DNA of 59,751 nucleotides from an uncultured Microbacterium sp. GTDB lineage: Bacteria > Actinomycetota > Actinomycetes > Actinomycetales > Microbacteriaceae. The stretch covers positions 1 through 59,751 of the forward strand of contig CAJYJO010000021.1 of the NCBI GenBank assembly GCA_913774845.1, given 5' to 3'. Positions 40,876-49,227 of this stretch are shown here, piece after piece; the stretch's first letter is position 1; the number at the start of each line of letters is the position of its first letter. The translations under genes and the position numbers were made by a program. The notes beneath the pieces are model-generated. The model was not told where the DNA came from and made no database searches. It saw nothing but the letters and a program-made list of their open reading frames with translations.

Positions 40876-40908
40876 GCACGCCACGCGACGCCCGGGTACG
40901 ATCAGCGC

Positions 40909-41958
40909 GTGAGCACCCGTCGCGCGACCATCAGCGACGTCGCCCGAGAGGCCGGCGTCTCGCCGTCGACGGCGTCGGTCGTGTTCAGCGGCAAGACGCC
41001 CACCTCCGAGGCGACCCGGGCGCGCGTCCTCGCGGCCGCCGCCGACCTGGGCTACACCGGCCCCGACCCGCGGGCCGCCTCGCTGCGTCGGGGACGCTCG
41101 GGCATCGTGGGCGTCGTGTTCGACCAACACCTCGGCACCGCCTTCCTCGACCCGGTCACCACGCACATGATGGACGGTCTCGCCGACGGGGTATCGCGAC
41201 TCGGAGCCGCGCTCCTGCTCCTGCGCGACGACGGTGAGACGGTCAGCGAACCGTCTCTGCACACCGCTCCCATCGACGCCGCCGTGCTGATCGGCTGCAG
41301 CCCGCGCATGCGCGACTCCCTCGAGATCGTCCGCGGCCGCGGCATCCCGGTCGTCGTCGTCGAGGGCGATGCGGGTGCCGGCATCCCGCGCGTCCTCCTC
41401 GACAACGCCGAGGCCCAGAGTGCGGCCGCTCGGCATCTCGAAGCCCTGGGGCACCATGACGTCGTCATCGTGACCCTCCCGGTCGACACGTCTCGCCGAC
41501 GGGGGTGGATCGATCCGGGCACCGCGGTGCGGGTCGACGTGACCGCGGACCGACTGGCGGGGGCGCGTTCGGTCTTCCCCGACGCTCCGGCGATCTCGGC
41601 CGCCACCAGCTCGATCGACGAGGGCGCGATCGCCGGGCGCGCGATCTTCGCCGACCCCGACCGCCGCCCCACCGCGGTGATCGCGCAGAGCGACCTGCTG
41701 GCGGCGGGCGTCATCCGCGCGGCCGAGGAGCGCGGGCTCCGGGTGCCGCACGACGTCAGCGTCACCGGGTTCGACGGTGTCGTCGTCGATGGTCTCGCCC
41801 CGCAGGTCCTCACGACGCTCGTGCAGCCCGCGACCGCCAAGGGGCGCGCCGCGGGGGAGGCGGTCGCGGCGATGCTCGAGGACGCGACGCCGTCGGGTCT
41901 CGACCTGCACTGCACCTTCCGCGAGGGGACGACCACGGGCCCTCCGACTACCACATGA
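40909..41958 (+). CDS. LacI-family transcriptional regulator
   Basis: The 349-residue protein starts at a GTG and has the LacI HTH (RRATISDVAREAGVSPSTASVVFSG) with hinge helix, then a periplasmic-binding-protein-like effector domain (IVGVVFDQHLGTAFLDPV, VTGFDGVVVDGLAPQVLTTL). It probably represses itself and the divergent MFS gene through the two palindromes upstream. Note that the segment usually reading VSRVLNG is here VSPSTASVVFSGK, a normal variant. The effector is unknown. Confidence 0.92.
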   Translation: MSTRRATISDVAREAGVSPSTASVVFSGKTPTSEATRARVLAAAADLGYTGPDPRAASLRRGRSGIVGVVFDQHLGTAFLDPVTTHMMDGLADGVSRLGAALLLLRDDGETVSEPSLHTAPIDAAVLIGCSPRMRDSLEIVRGRGIPVVVVEGDAGAGIPRVLLDNAEAQSAAARHLEALGHHDVVIVTLPVDTSRRRGWIDPGTAVRVDVTADRLAGARSVFPDAPAISAATSSIDEGAIAGRAIFADPDRRPTAVIAQSDLLAAGVIRAAEERGLRVPHDVSVTGFDGVVVDGLAPQVLTTLVQPATAKGRAAGEAVAAMLEDATPSGLDLHCTFREGTTTGPPTTT

Positions 41959-41991
41959 GGGATCGCGACGCGCGGACTCTCATGCTCCGCA

Positions 41992-41997
41992 TAGAAT
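41992..41997 (+). promoter_or_regulatory. Candidate -10 of the mrp operon
   Basis: TAGAAT at 41992-41997 lies 59 bp before the mrpA ATG. A -35 around 41970 is weak (GGACTC). CGAGGAGG (42041-42048) is a good Shine-Dalgarno for mrpA. Confidence 0.4.
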
Positions 41998-42055
41998 AGG
42001 TCCGACCCCCACACGAGCCCGGGCACCCACCCGTCGACCCCGAGGAGGCACGACC

Positions 42056-44983
42056 ATGCTGTTGTTCCTCGGCGCGTTCGCGGTTCTCCCCCTCGTCCTG
42101 CCGTGGCTCGTGTCCCGCATCGGAGCCCGAGCGTTCTACGTGGCCGCGGTCCTCCCGATCCTTGCCTTCGCGCACGCCGTCGCCCAGGCGCCGGCTGTGC
42201 TGGGGGGCGACATTCCGTTCGAGGAATATCGCTGGATCCCCGCGATCGACGTCTCGCTGTCGATGCGCATGGATGTGCTCGGCTGGCTGCTCACCCTGGT
42301 CGTCACCGGGGTGGGCGCGCTGGTCATGATCTACTGCCGCTGGTACTTCCGCGGCAAGACCCAGGGCGTGGGGCAGTTCTCGGCGGTCCTGCTCGGGTTC
42401 GCCGGGGCGATGTACGGGCTGGTGCTCACCGACGACCTCGTCGTGCTGGTCATGCTGTGGGAAGTCACGAGCGTGCTGTCGTACCTGCTCATCGGGTACT
42501 ACCACAGCCGCTCCGCCAGTCGCCGAGCCGCCCTGCAGGCCCTTCTGGTCACCACGCTCGGCGGGCTCGTCATGCTCATCGGCGTGGTGCTGCTCGTGGT
42601 CCAGTCGGGCACGTCGAGCCTGTCGACGATCCTGGCCGACCCCCCGACGGGCACCGTGGTCGACGTCGCCGTGCTGCTCCTTCTCGTCGGCGCACTGAGC
42701 AAGTCGGCGATCTTCCCGTTCCACTTCTGGCTTCCCGGGGCCATGGCCGCGCCCACCCCGGTCAGCGCGTACCTGCACGCCGCGGCCATGGTGAAGGCCG
42801 GCATCTATCTCGTCGCGCGTCTCGCGCCCGGCTTCGCCGACACGCCCTTCTGGCGGCCGACGCTCATCGCGCTCGGCGTCTTCACCATGCTGCTCGGCGG
42901 CTTCCAAGCGCTCCGGGAGCGCGACCTCAAGCGCATCCTCGCGTTCGGCACGGTGAGCCAGCTCGGCTTCCTCACCGTCATGCTCGGGTACGGAACGAGG
43001 GATGCCGCCCTCGCCGGCGTGGCCCTGCTGCTCAGCCACGCGCTGTTCAAGTCGTGCCTCTTCCTCGTCGTCGGCGTCATCGACCGGCAGTTGAACACCC
43101 GAGACATCGGGCAGCTCTCCGGCCTCGGTCGCCAGGCTCCCGTCATGGCCACGGCATCCTTCATCGCGATCTTCTCGATGGCGGGCGTGATCCCCACGCT
43201 CGGATTCGCGGCGAAGGAGACCGCCCTCACGGCTCTGCTCCACGAGGCGGAGGGCGGGGCGGCCTGGGGGATCGTGGCCCTGGCCGGCATCGTCCTGGGC
43301 TCCGCCCTGACGGCGGCGTACGGCATCCGCTTCCTGTGGGGCGCGTACGGGACCAAGCGCGACGTCGAGACCACCGAGTGGCCCGACCCGCCCATCGGCT
43401 TCCTGTCGGCCCCGGTGCTGCTGTCGGCGATCACGCTCGCCCTCGGCTTCCTCTCGCCGATCGTCGACCGCTGGCTCGCACCCTACGCCGACGGCCTGCC
43501 CGCCTCCACCGCGGGTGTTCCGGCGCCGGAGTACCCCTATCACCTGGCACTCTGGCACGGTCTCGAGCCCGCCCTGTTCATCTCACTGGGCACCCTCGCG
43601 CTCGGTGCCGGCATCTTCTGGGTCGTGCGCAAGACGCAGCTGCACAAGCGGCGTCGTGTGCTGCCCTTCACCGCGAACGACGTGTACAACGTCGCGCTGC
43701 GCGGGATCGACCACTCGTCCGAATGGGTCACCGCCCGCTTCCAGCGAGGCTCGCTGCCGTTCTACGTCGGCACGATCTTCGTGGTGCTCGTCGTGGCCGA
43801 GGGCTCCGCCCTGCTCGCGTCCGACGAGTGGCGCGCGCAGCTCGACGCCTGGCAGTCGCCGGCGCAGCTGATCTCGGCGCCGATCATGATCGCCGCGGGC
43901 ATCCTGGCCGTCCGTGCCCGCAAGCGCTACACGGGCGTCGCTCTCGTGTCGGTGACCGGTCTCGGCATGGTGGTGCTCTTCGCCACCAGCGGCGCCCCCG
44001 ACCTCGCCCTCACCCAGGTGCTGATCGAGACCGTCACCCTCGTGGTGTTCGCGCTCGTGCTGCGGCGCCTTCCCGCTCGGATGGGCGAGCAGAACGAGTC
44101 GGTCGCCCCGCTCGCGCGCGCCGTCCTCGGCGCCGGTGTCGGTCTGACCATGGCGCTGGTCGCGATCGTCGCGACCGGCGCCCGGCAGGACGCCCCCATC
44201 TCCCTCGCGTGGCCGCCGCTCGCCTACGAGATCGGCCACGGCCGCAACGTCGTGAACGTCGCGCTGGTCGACCTGCGCGGATGGGACACGATGGGCGAGC
44301 TCTCGGTCCTCGTGCTCGCCGCCACCGGCGTGGCATCCCTCGTCTTCATCACCAACCGCAGCGACAACCTCGCCCGCCGCTCGGGCACGGCCCGCGCACG
44401 CGTGGGGCTGGGGCGTCGGCGCCCGCTGGTCGAGACCGACAGCGGCGTGCGGGCCCAGCGTGCCGGCGAGACGGGCGCACCGCGCGCCTGGCTCGTCTCC
44501 GGCGCGAAGGTGCAGCCCGAGAACCGGTCGATCCTGCTCGAGATCATCATCCGGGTGCTGTTCCACTCGATCATGATCGTCTCGCTCTACCTGCTGTTCG
44601 CCGGGCACAACCTGCCCGGCGGCGGCTTCGCCGGCGGTCTCGTCGCGGGCATGGGCCTGGTCATGCGCTACATCGCCGGCGGCCGGTGGGAGCTCGGCGC
44701 CGCCGCGCCCACCGACGCGGGCCGACTGCTGGGAGCGGGCATGGCGATCGCCGTGCTGTGCGCGTTGGTCCCCATGCTCTTCGGCTTCGCACCGCTGCAG
44801 AGCTTCACCTTCGAGGGCGACCTGCCGCTGATCGGGCACGGGGAGTTCGTCACCAGCACCATCTTCGACATCGGCGTCTACCTCGTGGTCATCGGCCTCG
44901 TGCTCGACGTGCTCCGCAGCCTCGGCGCCGAGGTCGACCGCCAGTCGCAGCTGCCCGAAGACGCCGAGGTGGTGCACTCGTGA
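42056..44983 (+). CDS. mrpA: Na+/H+ antiporter subunit A with fused MrpB domain
   Basis: The 975-residue membrane protein comprises an NADH-dehydrogenase-5-like antiporter module (residues ~1-500, with LWEVTSVLSYLLIG, KSAIFPFHFWLPGAMAAPTPVSAYLHAA and LLSHALFKSCLFL). The MrpA C-terminal extension, including the DUF4040/MbhD segment TSGAPDLALTQVLIET, follows. An MrpB/MnhB domain (about 830-960, HNLPGGGFAGGL) completes it. A+B fusions are normal in actinobacteria. The complex exports Na+ in exchange for H+ and supports alkali and salt tolerance. The stop overlaps mrpC. Confidence 0.95.
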   Translation: MLLFLGAFAVLPLVLPWLVSRIGARAFYVAAVLPILAFAHAVAQAPAVLGGDIPFEEYRWIPAIDVSLSMRMDVLGWLLTLVVTGVGALVMIYCRWYFRGKTQGVGQFSAVLLGFAGAMYGLVLTDDLVVLVMLWEVTSVLSYLLIGYYHSRSASRRAALQALLVTTLGGLVMLIGVVLLVVQSGTSSLSTILADPPTGTVVDVAVLLLLVGALSKSAIFPFHFWLPGAMAAPTPVSAYLHAAAMVKAGIYLVARLAPGFADTPFWRPTLIALGVFTMLLGGFQALRERDLKRILAFGTVSQLGFLTVMLGYGTRDAALAGVALLLSHALFKSCLFLVVGVIDRQLNTRDIGQLSGLGRQAPVMATASFIAIFSMAGVIPTLGFAAKETALTALLHEAEGGAAWGIVALAGIVLGSALTAAYGIRFLWGAYGTKRDVETTEWPDPPIGFLSAPVLLSAITLALGFLSPIVDRWLAPYADGLPASTAGVPAPEYPYHLALWHGLEPALFISLGTLALGAGIFWVVRKTQLHKRRRVLPFTANDVYNVALRGIDHSSEWVTARFQRGSLPFYVGTIFVVLVVAEGSALLASDEWRAQLDAWQSPAQLISAPIMIAAGILAVRARKRYTGVALVSVTGLGMVVLFATSGAPDLALTQVLIETVTLVVFALVLRRLPARMGEQNESVAPLARAVLGAGVGLTMALVAIVATGARQDAPISLAWPPLAYEIGHGRNVVNVALVDLRGWDTMGELSVLVLAATGVASLVFITNRSDNLARRSGTARARVGLGRRRPLVETDSGVRAQRAGETGAPRAWLVSGAKVQPENRSILLEIIIRVLFHSIMIVSLYLLFAGHNLPGGGFAGGLVAGMGLVMRYIAGGRWELGAAAPTDAGRLLGAGMAIAVLCALVPMLFGFAPLQSFTFEGDLPLIGHGEFVTSTIFDIGVYLVVIGLVLDVLRSLGAEVDRQSQLPEDAEVVHS

Positions 44984-45555
44984 CCATCTCGCTCGTCCTC
45001 GTCATCGTCATGGCCGTGCTCTTCGCGTGCGGTGTCTACGCGATGCTCGAACGCAGCCTCACGCGCGTGCTGATCGGCTTCCTCCTGCTGGGCAACGCCG
45101 CCAATCTCCTGCTCCTCATCGTGATGGGCGCGCCCGGACGAGCGCCCTTCTACGACGGGGGCGAGACGGATGCCGCCGACATGTCCGACGCGCTGCCGCA
45201 GGCCCTGACCCTCACCGCGATCGTCATCACCTTCGGCATCTCGGCGTTCCTGCTCGCCCTCATCTACCGCTCCTGGCAGCTGGGTCAGGCCGACACGGTC
45301 ATCGACGACGCCGACGATGTCGCGCTGCGCGCCCGCACGGCGAACGAGCCGGAGGACGCGATGGACGAGGAGTCCCGCTCCGACGACGACGACGTCACGA
45401 CCGACTTCGTCGGTGACGTCGCCTCGCCCATCCGCGTGCTGCATCAGGGCGACCTGTCGTCTCTGGTCGACGACGCCCCGGTGGACCGCGTCGCCGTGCG
45501 CCGCGACGATCGTGACGACGACCGCAGCGACCCCCAGGACGGTGATCGCTCGTGA
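44980..45555 (+). CDS. mrpC: Na+/H+ antiporter subunit C with long acidic tail
   Basis: The 191-residue protein starts at a GTG overlapping the mrpA stop. Residues 1-105 are the NuoK-like core with three helices (YAMLERSLTRVLIGFLLLGN, ALTLTAIVITFGISAFLLAL). The last ~80 residues form a highly charged cytoplasmic tail rich in Asp/Glu/Arg (for example DEESRSDDDD and RRDDRDDDRSDPQDGDR). Typical MrpC proteins have about 110-130 residues, so the tail is a notable extension. It overlaps mrpD by 4 bp. Confidence 0.94.
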   Translation: MTISLVLVIVMAVLFACGVYAMLERSLTRVLIGFLLLGNAANLLLLIVMGAPGRAPFYDGGETDAADMSDALPQALTLTAIVITFGISAFLLALIYRSWQLGQADTVIDDADDVALRARTANEPEDAMDEESRSDDDDVTTDFVGDVASPIRVLHQGDLSSLVDDAPVDRVAVRRDDRDDDRSDPQDGDRS

Positions 45556-47108
45556 GCGCCCTCGTGCCCCTCCTCGTCGGCATCCCGCTCATCGGTGCGG
45601 CGATCAACCTCATCTTCGGGCGTCGCAAGAAGACGCAGATCGTCGTCTCGGTCGCCTCTCTCACGGCCGTCCTCGTGCTCGGCGCGATCCTGCTCGTCGC
45701 CGTCGACACGAACGGCCCCCTCGCGGTGGCGATCGCGGCGTGGGACATCCCGTTCGGCATCGTGCTCTACGTCGACGTGCTCGCGGCCCTGCTCGTGGTG
45801 GTCACGAGCATCGTGCTGCTCGCGGTCCTGCTCTTCTCGATCGGTCAGGGCGCGGCCGACAACGACGAGGACACCCCGGTCTCGATCTTCTACCCGGCGT
45901 ACCTCATCCTCGGCGCGGGCATCTTCAACGCCTTCATCGCCGGCGACCTGTTCAACCTCTACGTCGGTTTCGAGATCCTGCTCGTGGCGTCGTACGTGCT
46001 GATCACCCTGGGGGGTACCGAGTCGCGCATCCGCACGGGCGTGGTCTACATCGTCGTGTCGCTGGTGTCGTCGATCCTCTTCCTCGCCGCGATCGCGATG
46101 GTGTACGGCGCACTCGGCACGGTCAACATGGTGCAGATCTCGGAGCGCATGTCGCTGCTGCCCCAGGACACGCAGACGATCCTGCACCTCATGCTGCTGC
46201 TGGCCTTCGCCATCAAGGCGGCCGTCTTCCCGCTGTCGTTCTGGCTGCCCGACTCCTACCCGACGGCCCCCGCCCCCGTCACGGCGGTGTTCGCGGGCCT
46301 GCTCACCAAGGTGGGCGTCTACGCGATCATCCGTACCGAGACGCAGCTCTTCGTCGACAACGACCTCAACTTCCTGCTGATGATGGTCGCGCTGTCGACG
46401 ATGATCGTCGGCATCCTGGGCGCCGTCGCTCAGGCCGAGCTCAAGCGCATCCTGTCGTTCACGCTGGTCAGCCACATCGGCTACATGATCTTCGGACTGG
46501 CGATCAACACGCCGCTCGCGGTGGGGGCGACGATCTACTACATCGTCCACCACATCATCGTGCAGACGACCCTGTTCCTGGCCGTGGGCCTCATCGAGCG
46601 CCGGGCGGGCAGCACGTCCATCCTCAAGGTCAAGGGGCTGATGCGGGCCGCGCCGGTGCTGGCGGTGCTCTACTTCATCCCGGCGATCAACCTCGGCGGC
46701 CTTCCGCCGTTCTCGGGCTTCATCGGCAAGTACGCCCTCTTCGACGCCGCGGCCCAGGTCGGCACTCCCGTGATGATGGTGCTGATCGTCGGCGGCATCG
46801 CGACGTCGATCCTCACGCTGTACGCCCTCATGCGCGCGTGGAACCTGTCGTTCTGGCGCGAGGACGACGACTCCGCCGAGACGACCGAGCGCATCGCCTA
46901 CCTCGGCAACGCCCCCGCCGCGGCCATCTCGACCGAGCGTCGCACGACGCCCCGGATCATGACACTGGCGACCGTGGGGATGGTCGCGGTCACCGTGGCA
47001 CTGACCGTCTTCGCGGGCCCCCTGCTCGACATGTGCCTGCGGGCGGGCATCACGATCACCGACGGTGTGAGCCTCGTGCAGATCCAGGAACAGGCGGGTC
47101 AACGATGA
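45552..47108 (+). CDS. mrpD: Na+/H+ antiporter subunit D
   Basis: The 518-residue polytopic protein is NuoN/NuoM-like, with GDLFNLYVGFEILLVASYVLI, the conserved Lys in AFAIKAAVFPLSFWLPDSYPTA-type sequence and AELKRILSFTLVSHIGYM. It is one of the two proton-translocating antiporter-like subunits. Start and stop overlap the neighbours by 4 bp, so translation is coupled throughout the operon. Confidence 0.95.
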   Translation: MSALVPLLVGIPLIGAAINLIFGRRKKTQIVVSVASLTAVLVLGAILLVAVDTNGPLAVAIAAWDIPFGIVLYVDVLAALLVVVTSIVLLAVLLFSIGQGAADNDEDTPVSIFYPAYLILGAGIFNAFIAGDLFNLYVGFEILLVASYVLITLGGTESRIRTGVVYIVVSLVSSILFLAAIAMVYGALGTVNMVQISERMSLLPQDTQTILHLMLLLAFAIKAAVFPLSFWLPDSYPTAPAPVTAVFAGLLTKVGVYAIIRTETQLFVDNDLNFLLMMVALSTMIVGILGAVAQAELKRILSFTLVSHIGYMIFGLAINTPLAVGATIYYIVHHIIVQTTLFLAVGLIERRAGSTSILKVKGLMRAAPVLAVLYFIPAINLGGLPPFSGFIGKYALFDAAAQVGTPVMMVLIVGGIATSILTLYALMRAWNLSFWREDDDSAETTERIAYLGNAPAAAISTERRTTPRIMTLATVGMVAVTVALTVFAGPLLDMCLRAGITITDGVSLVQIQEQAGQR

Positions 47109-47704
47109 GTCCCAGCCGTCGCTCGCAGATCTCGCTGTTCCTGCACCAGCTGCCGTTCCTTGTGTGGCTGGTCGCCCTGTGGATGCTGCTGTGGGGCCAG
47201 TTCACCTGGCTCGCCTTCCTCACCGGCCTCGTCATGGCGGTTTTCGTCACGCGGGTCTTCCGTCTGCCCCCGGTCGAGCTGTCGGGTCGCATCAACCTCT
47301 GGTACGGCCTCGTGTTCGTGGTCACCTTCCTCGGCGCGGTCGTGAAGGGCTCGCTCATCGTGGCGTGGCAGGTGCTCGACGTGCGCCGTCAGCCGGGGGC
47401 GGCGATCATCGCGGTCCCCCTGCGGGTCGACGACGACGTGATCATGGCGCACACCGCGGTGACGGCATCCCTCATCCCGGGTTCCTTGATCGTCGACGTC
47501 GATCGCGAGAATCGCACGCTCTACCTGCACACGATCGGGATCCGCAGCGACGCCGACCTCGAACACCAGCGGCGGGTCGTGCTCGGTTGGGAGGCGCGCA
47601 TCACTCGTGCGGTCGGTTCGAAGGAAGAGCTGCAGGAGCTGCGCGCGAACATCGCCGCGCACGACGCCCCCGGATCGCCGCGCGACGGAAGGACCCTGCT
47701 GTGA
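47105..47704 (+). CDS. mrpE: Na+/H+ antiporter subunit E
   Basis: The 199-residue protein has two or three N-terminal helices and a soluble C-terminal part with the MrpE signatures LSGRINLWYGLVFVVTFL, VTASLIPGSLIVDVDRENRTLYLHT-type region and a helical end. It is a small structural subunit. It starts with ATG inside the mrpD stop. Confidence 0.94.
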   Translation: MSPSRRSQISLFLHQLPFLVWLVALWMLLWGQFTWLAFLTGLVMAVFVTRVFRLPPVELSGRINLWYGLVFVVTFLGAVVKGSLIVAWQVLDVRRQPGAAIIAVPLRVDDDVIMAHTAVTASLIPGSLIVDVDRENRTLYLHTIGIRSDADLEHQRRVVLGWEARITRAVGSKEELQELRANIAAHDAPGSPRDGRTLL

Positions 47705-47970
47705 CCACCGCTCTCGTCGTCGTGATCCTCGTCGTCTTCGCCGTCGCCGCCGTGCTCGCGCTGATCCGTCTGGTGATCGGCCCCTCGATCCTCGACCGCG
47801 CCGTCGCGGCCGACGTCCTGCTCACCGAGGTGGTGTGCATTCTCGGTGCCGACATGGTGATCAATCACCACACCCGTTCGCTCCCGGCGATGCTCATCAT
47901 CGCCGCTGTGGGCGTGTTCGGCTCGATCGCCGTCGCCCGCTTCGTCGCGCGGAAGGAGAACCCGAGATGA
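47701..47970 (+). CDS. mrpF: Na+/H+ antiporter subunit F
   Basis: The 89-residue protein has three helices, the first followed by LIRLVIGPSILDRAVAADVL, the MrpF signature. It starts with GTG overlapping mrpE and ends in ARKENPR overlapping mrpG. The length is typical. Confidence 0.94.
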   Translation: MTTALVVVILVVFAVAAVLALIRLVIGPSILDRAVAADVLLTEVVCILGADMVINHHTRSLPAMLIIAAVGVFGSIAVARFVARKENPR

Positions 47971-48347
47971 CGATCGAGACCGTGCTCGACACGATCGCCC
48001 TGGTCCTCGTCCTCGTGGGCGCGGTGCTGTGTCTGACCGCCACGATCGGGTTGCTGCGCTGGCGCGACGTTCCCACACGCCTGCACGCGGCGACCAAGCC
48101 GCAGGTGCTGGGCGTGCTGCTGATCGTGATCGCCGTGGAACTGAGCCTGCGATCGTGGGAGGCGCTGGCCTTCGGCATCCCGATCGTCCTGATCCAGTTC
48201 GCGACCGCGCCCCTCGCGGCCCACATGGTGGGGCGAGCGGCCTATCGCAATCGCACCACCGACGAAGAGAACCTCTACGTCGACGAGCTGCGTCACAGCA
48301 CCGAGCAGCCCGGTTCGACCGGTGCGGCCTCGCGTCCCGAGAGCTGA
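47967..48347 (+). CDS. mrpG: Na+/H+ antiporter subunit G
   Basis: The 126-residue protein has three helices with the MrpG signature ATIGLLRWRDVPTRLHAATKPQVLG. A polar tail of ~35 residues ends the protein. It is the last gene of the mrpABCDEFG operon; the next gene converges 2 bp after its stop. Confidence 0.94.
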   Translation: MTIETVLDTIALVLVLVGAVLCLTATIGLLRWRDVPTRLHAATKPQVLGVLLIVIAVELSLRSWEALAFGIPIVLIQFATAPLAAHMVGRAAYRNRTTDEENLYVDELRHSTEQPGSTGAASRPES

Positions 48348-48349
48348 GC

Positions 48350-48892
48350 TCAGACGCTCGCGTCGCGCACGTCGGCGCGAGCCTGCGGCGAGGCCGCCCC
48401 TTCGTCGGGGTCGGGGGTCTCGGTGCGGTGGTCGAGCTCGCGCAGTTCCCGCTCCTCGCGTCGCCCTTCGGCGAGGAACGCCAGGCGGTTGAGGCACTCG
48501 TGGTTGCGCAGCACGAGCATCGGCTTCCACAGCAGCGACGGCAGCAGGGCGGCCGCACCCGAGATGGGCTCCTCCGCAATCGTCACGGCGATCCCGTCGC
48601 CGTGCGGACGCACGTCGATGCGGATGACGCCGCGACCCAGGATGCCGGCCTCCGGCCGTAGCCGAATCCGACGCGGCGGATCCCACTCGACCATCTCGGT
48701 CTCGTCGTGGATCATGACGGGCCAGACGCCCAGCGAGTGGTGGAGGCGCGTGCCCTCCCGGGGCCACTGCGGGTCGACGTCGCGCATGCGCGCGGCGCCC
48801 ACCACCCAGACGGGGTAGAGCCAGCCGTCCGAGAGCACGGCGAAGAGGTCGTCGGGCGTGCAGCGCATCAGGCGCGTGTTGCGGGCGGCCAT
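48350..48892 (-). CDS. SRPBCC-family polyketide-cyclase-like protein
   Basis: The 180-residue protein has an SRPBCC core: MRCTPDDLFAVLSDGWLYPVWVVGAARMR at the N-terminus, LHHSLGVWPV, MVEWDPPRRIRLRPEAG and a long C-terminal helix with LLWKPMLVLRNHECLNRL. A charged, probably disordered tail follows. The ligand is unknown. The start was put at the ATG at 48890-48892, where the fold begins. Confidence 0.82.
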   Translation of the reverse strand: MAARNTRLMRCTPDDLFAVLSDGWLYPVWVVGAARMRDVDPQWPREGTRLHHSLGVWPVMIHDETEMVEWDPPRRIRLRPEAGILGRGVIRIDVRPHGDGIAVTIAEEPISGAAALLPSLLWKPMLVLRNHECLNRLAFLAEGRREERELRELDHRTETPDPDEGAASPQARADVRDASV

Positions 48893-49227
48893 GGCATCCG
48901 TTCGGTCGGCGTGCTCCGACTGTAGGGGCGGAGGCCGCAGGGCGGGCGGGTCTTGACGGGTGGGGGTGCGCGTGGGGGTGGGGCGCGTGCCGTGTGGCCC
49001 CGGGGCCACGAGCGGTCACCGTGCGGCGCTCGCCGCCTCTCGGCGCCGGCCCCGGGCGGCAGCGGCCACCATGCCGGGCGCGAAGAGCAAGAGTCCTCCC
49101 GCGGCGACGCCGATCACGTCAGCGTCGTCATCCAGCGAGGGAAGCTTGCAGATTGTGAACGCTAACAATAGAGTCGACGCGGACGGGCGAGCGACGGCGC
49201 CGCCCGCGACGTGACAAGGACGTGACG
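48893..49227. other. Gap upstream of the GH43-type gene
   Basis: The first half is G/C-rich with no gene. A minus-strand frame 49016-49117 (GTG start, 33 residues) encodes a hydrophobic helix followed by RGRRREAASAAR, which resembles the end of an LPXTG-type anchor or a micro-membrane protein. The second half carries the operator-like palindrome at 49154-49167 and the promoter of the glycosidase gene. Confidence 0.45.
49154..49167. promoter_or_regulatory. LacI-type operator before the glycosidase gene
   Basis: TGTGAACGCTAACA is an imperfect palindrome of the LacI-family type (compare TGTTAGCGCTAACA, used by sugar regulators of actinobacteria, from memory). It lies 61 bp before the ATG, where a repressor would block transcription. 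The responsible regulator is not next to it. Confidence 0.6.

Noticed and set aside
37978-40908. Very long plus-strand open frame continuing into the LacI gene
   Set aside because: It is the mirror of the nucS, HAD and MFS genes in high-GC DNA; only the part from 40909 encodes a recognisable protein.
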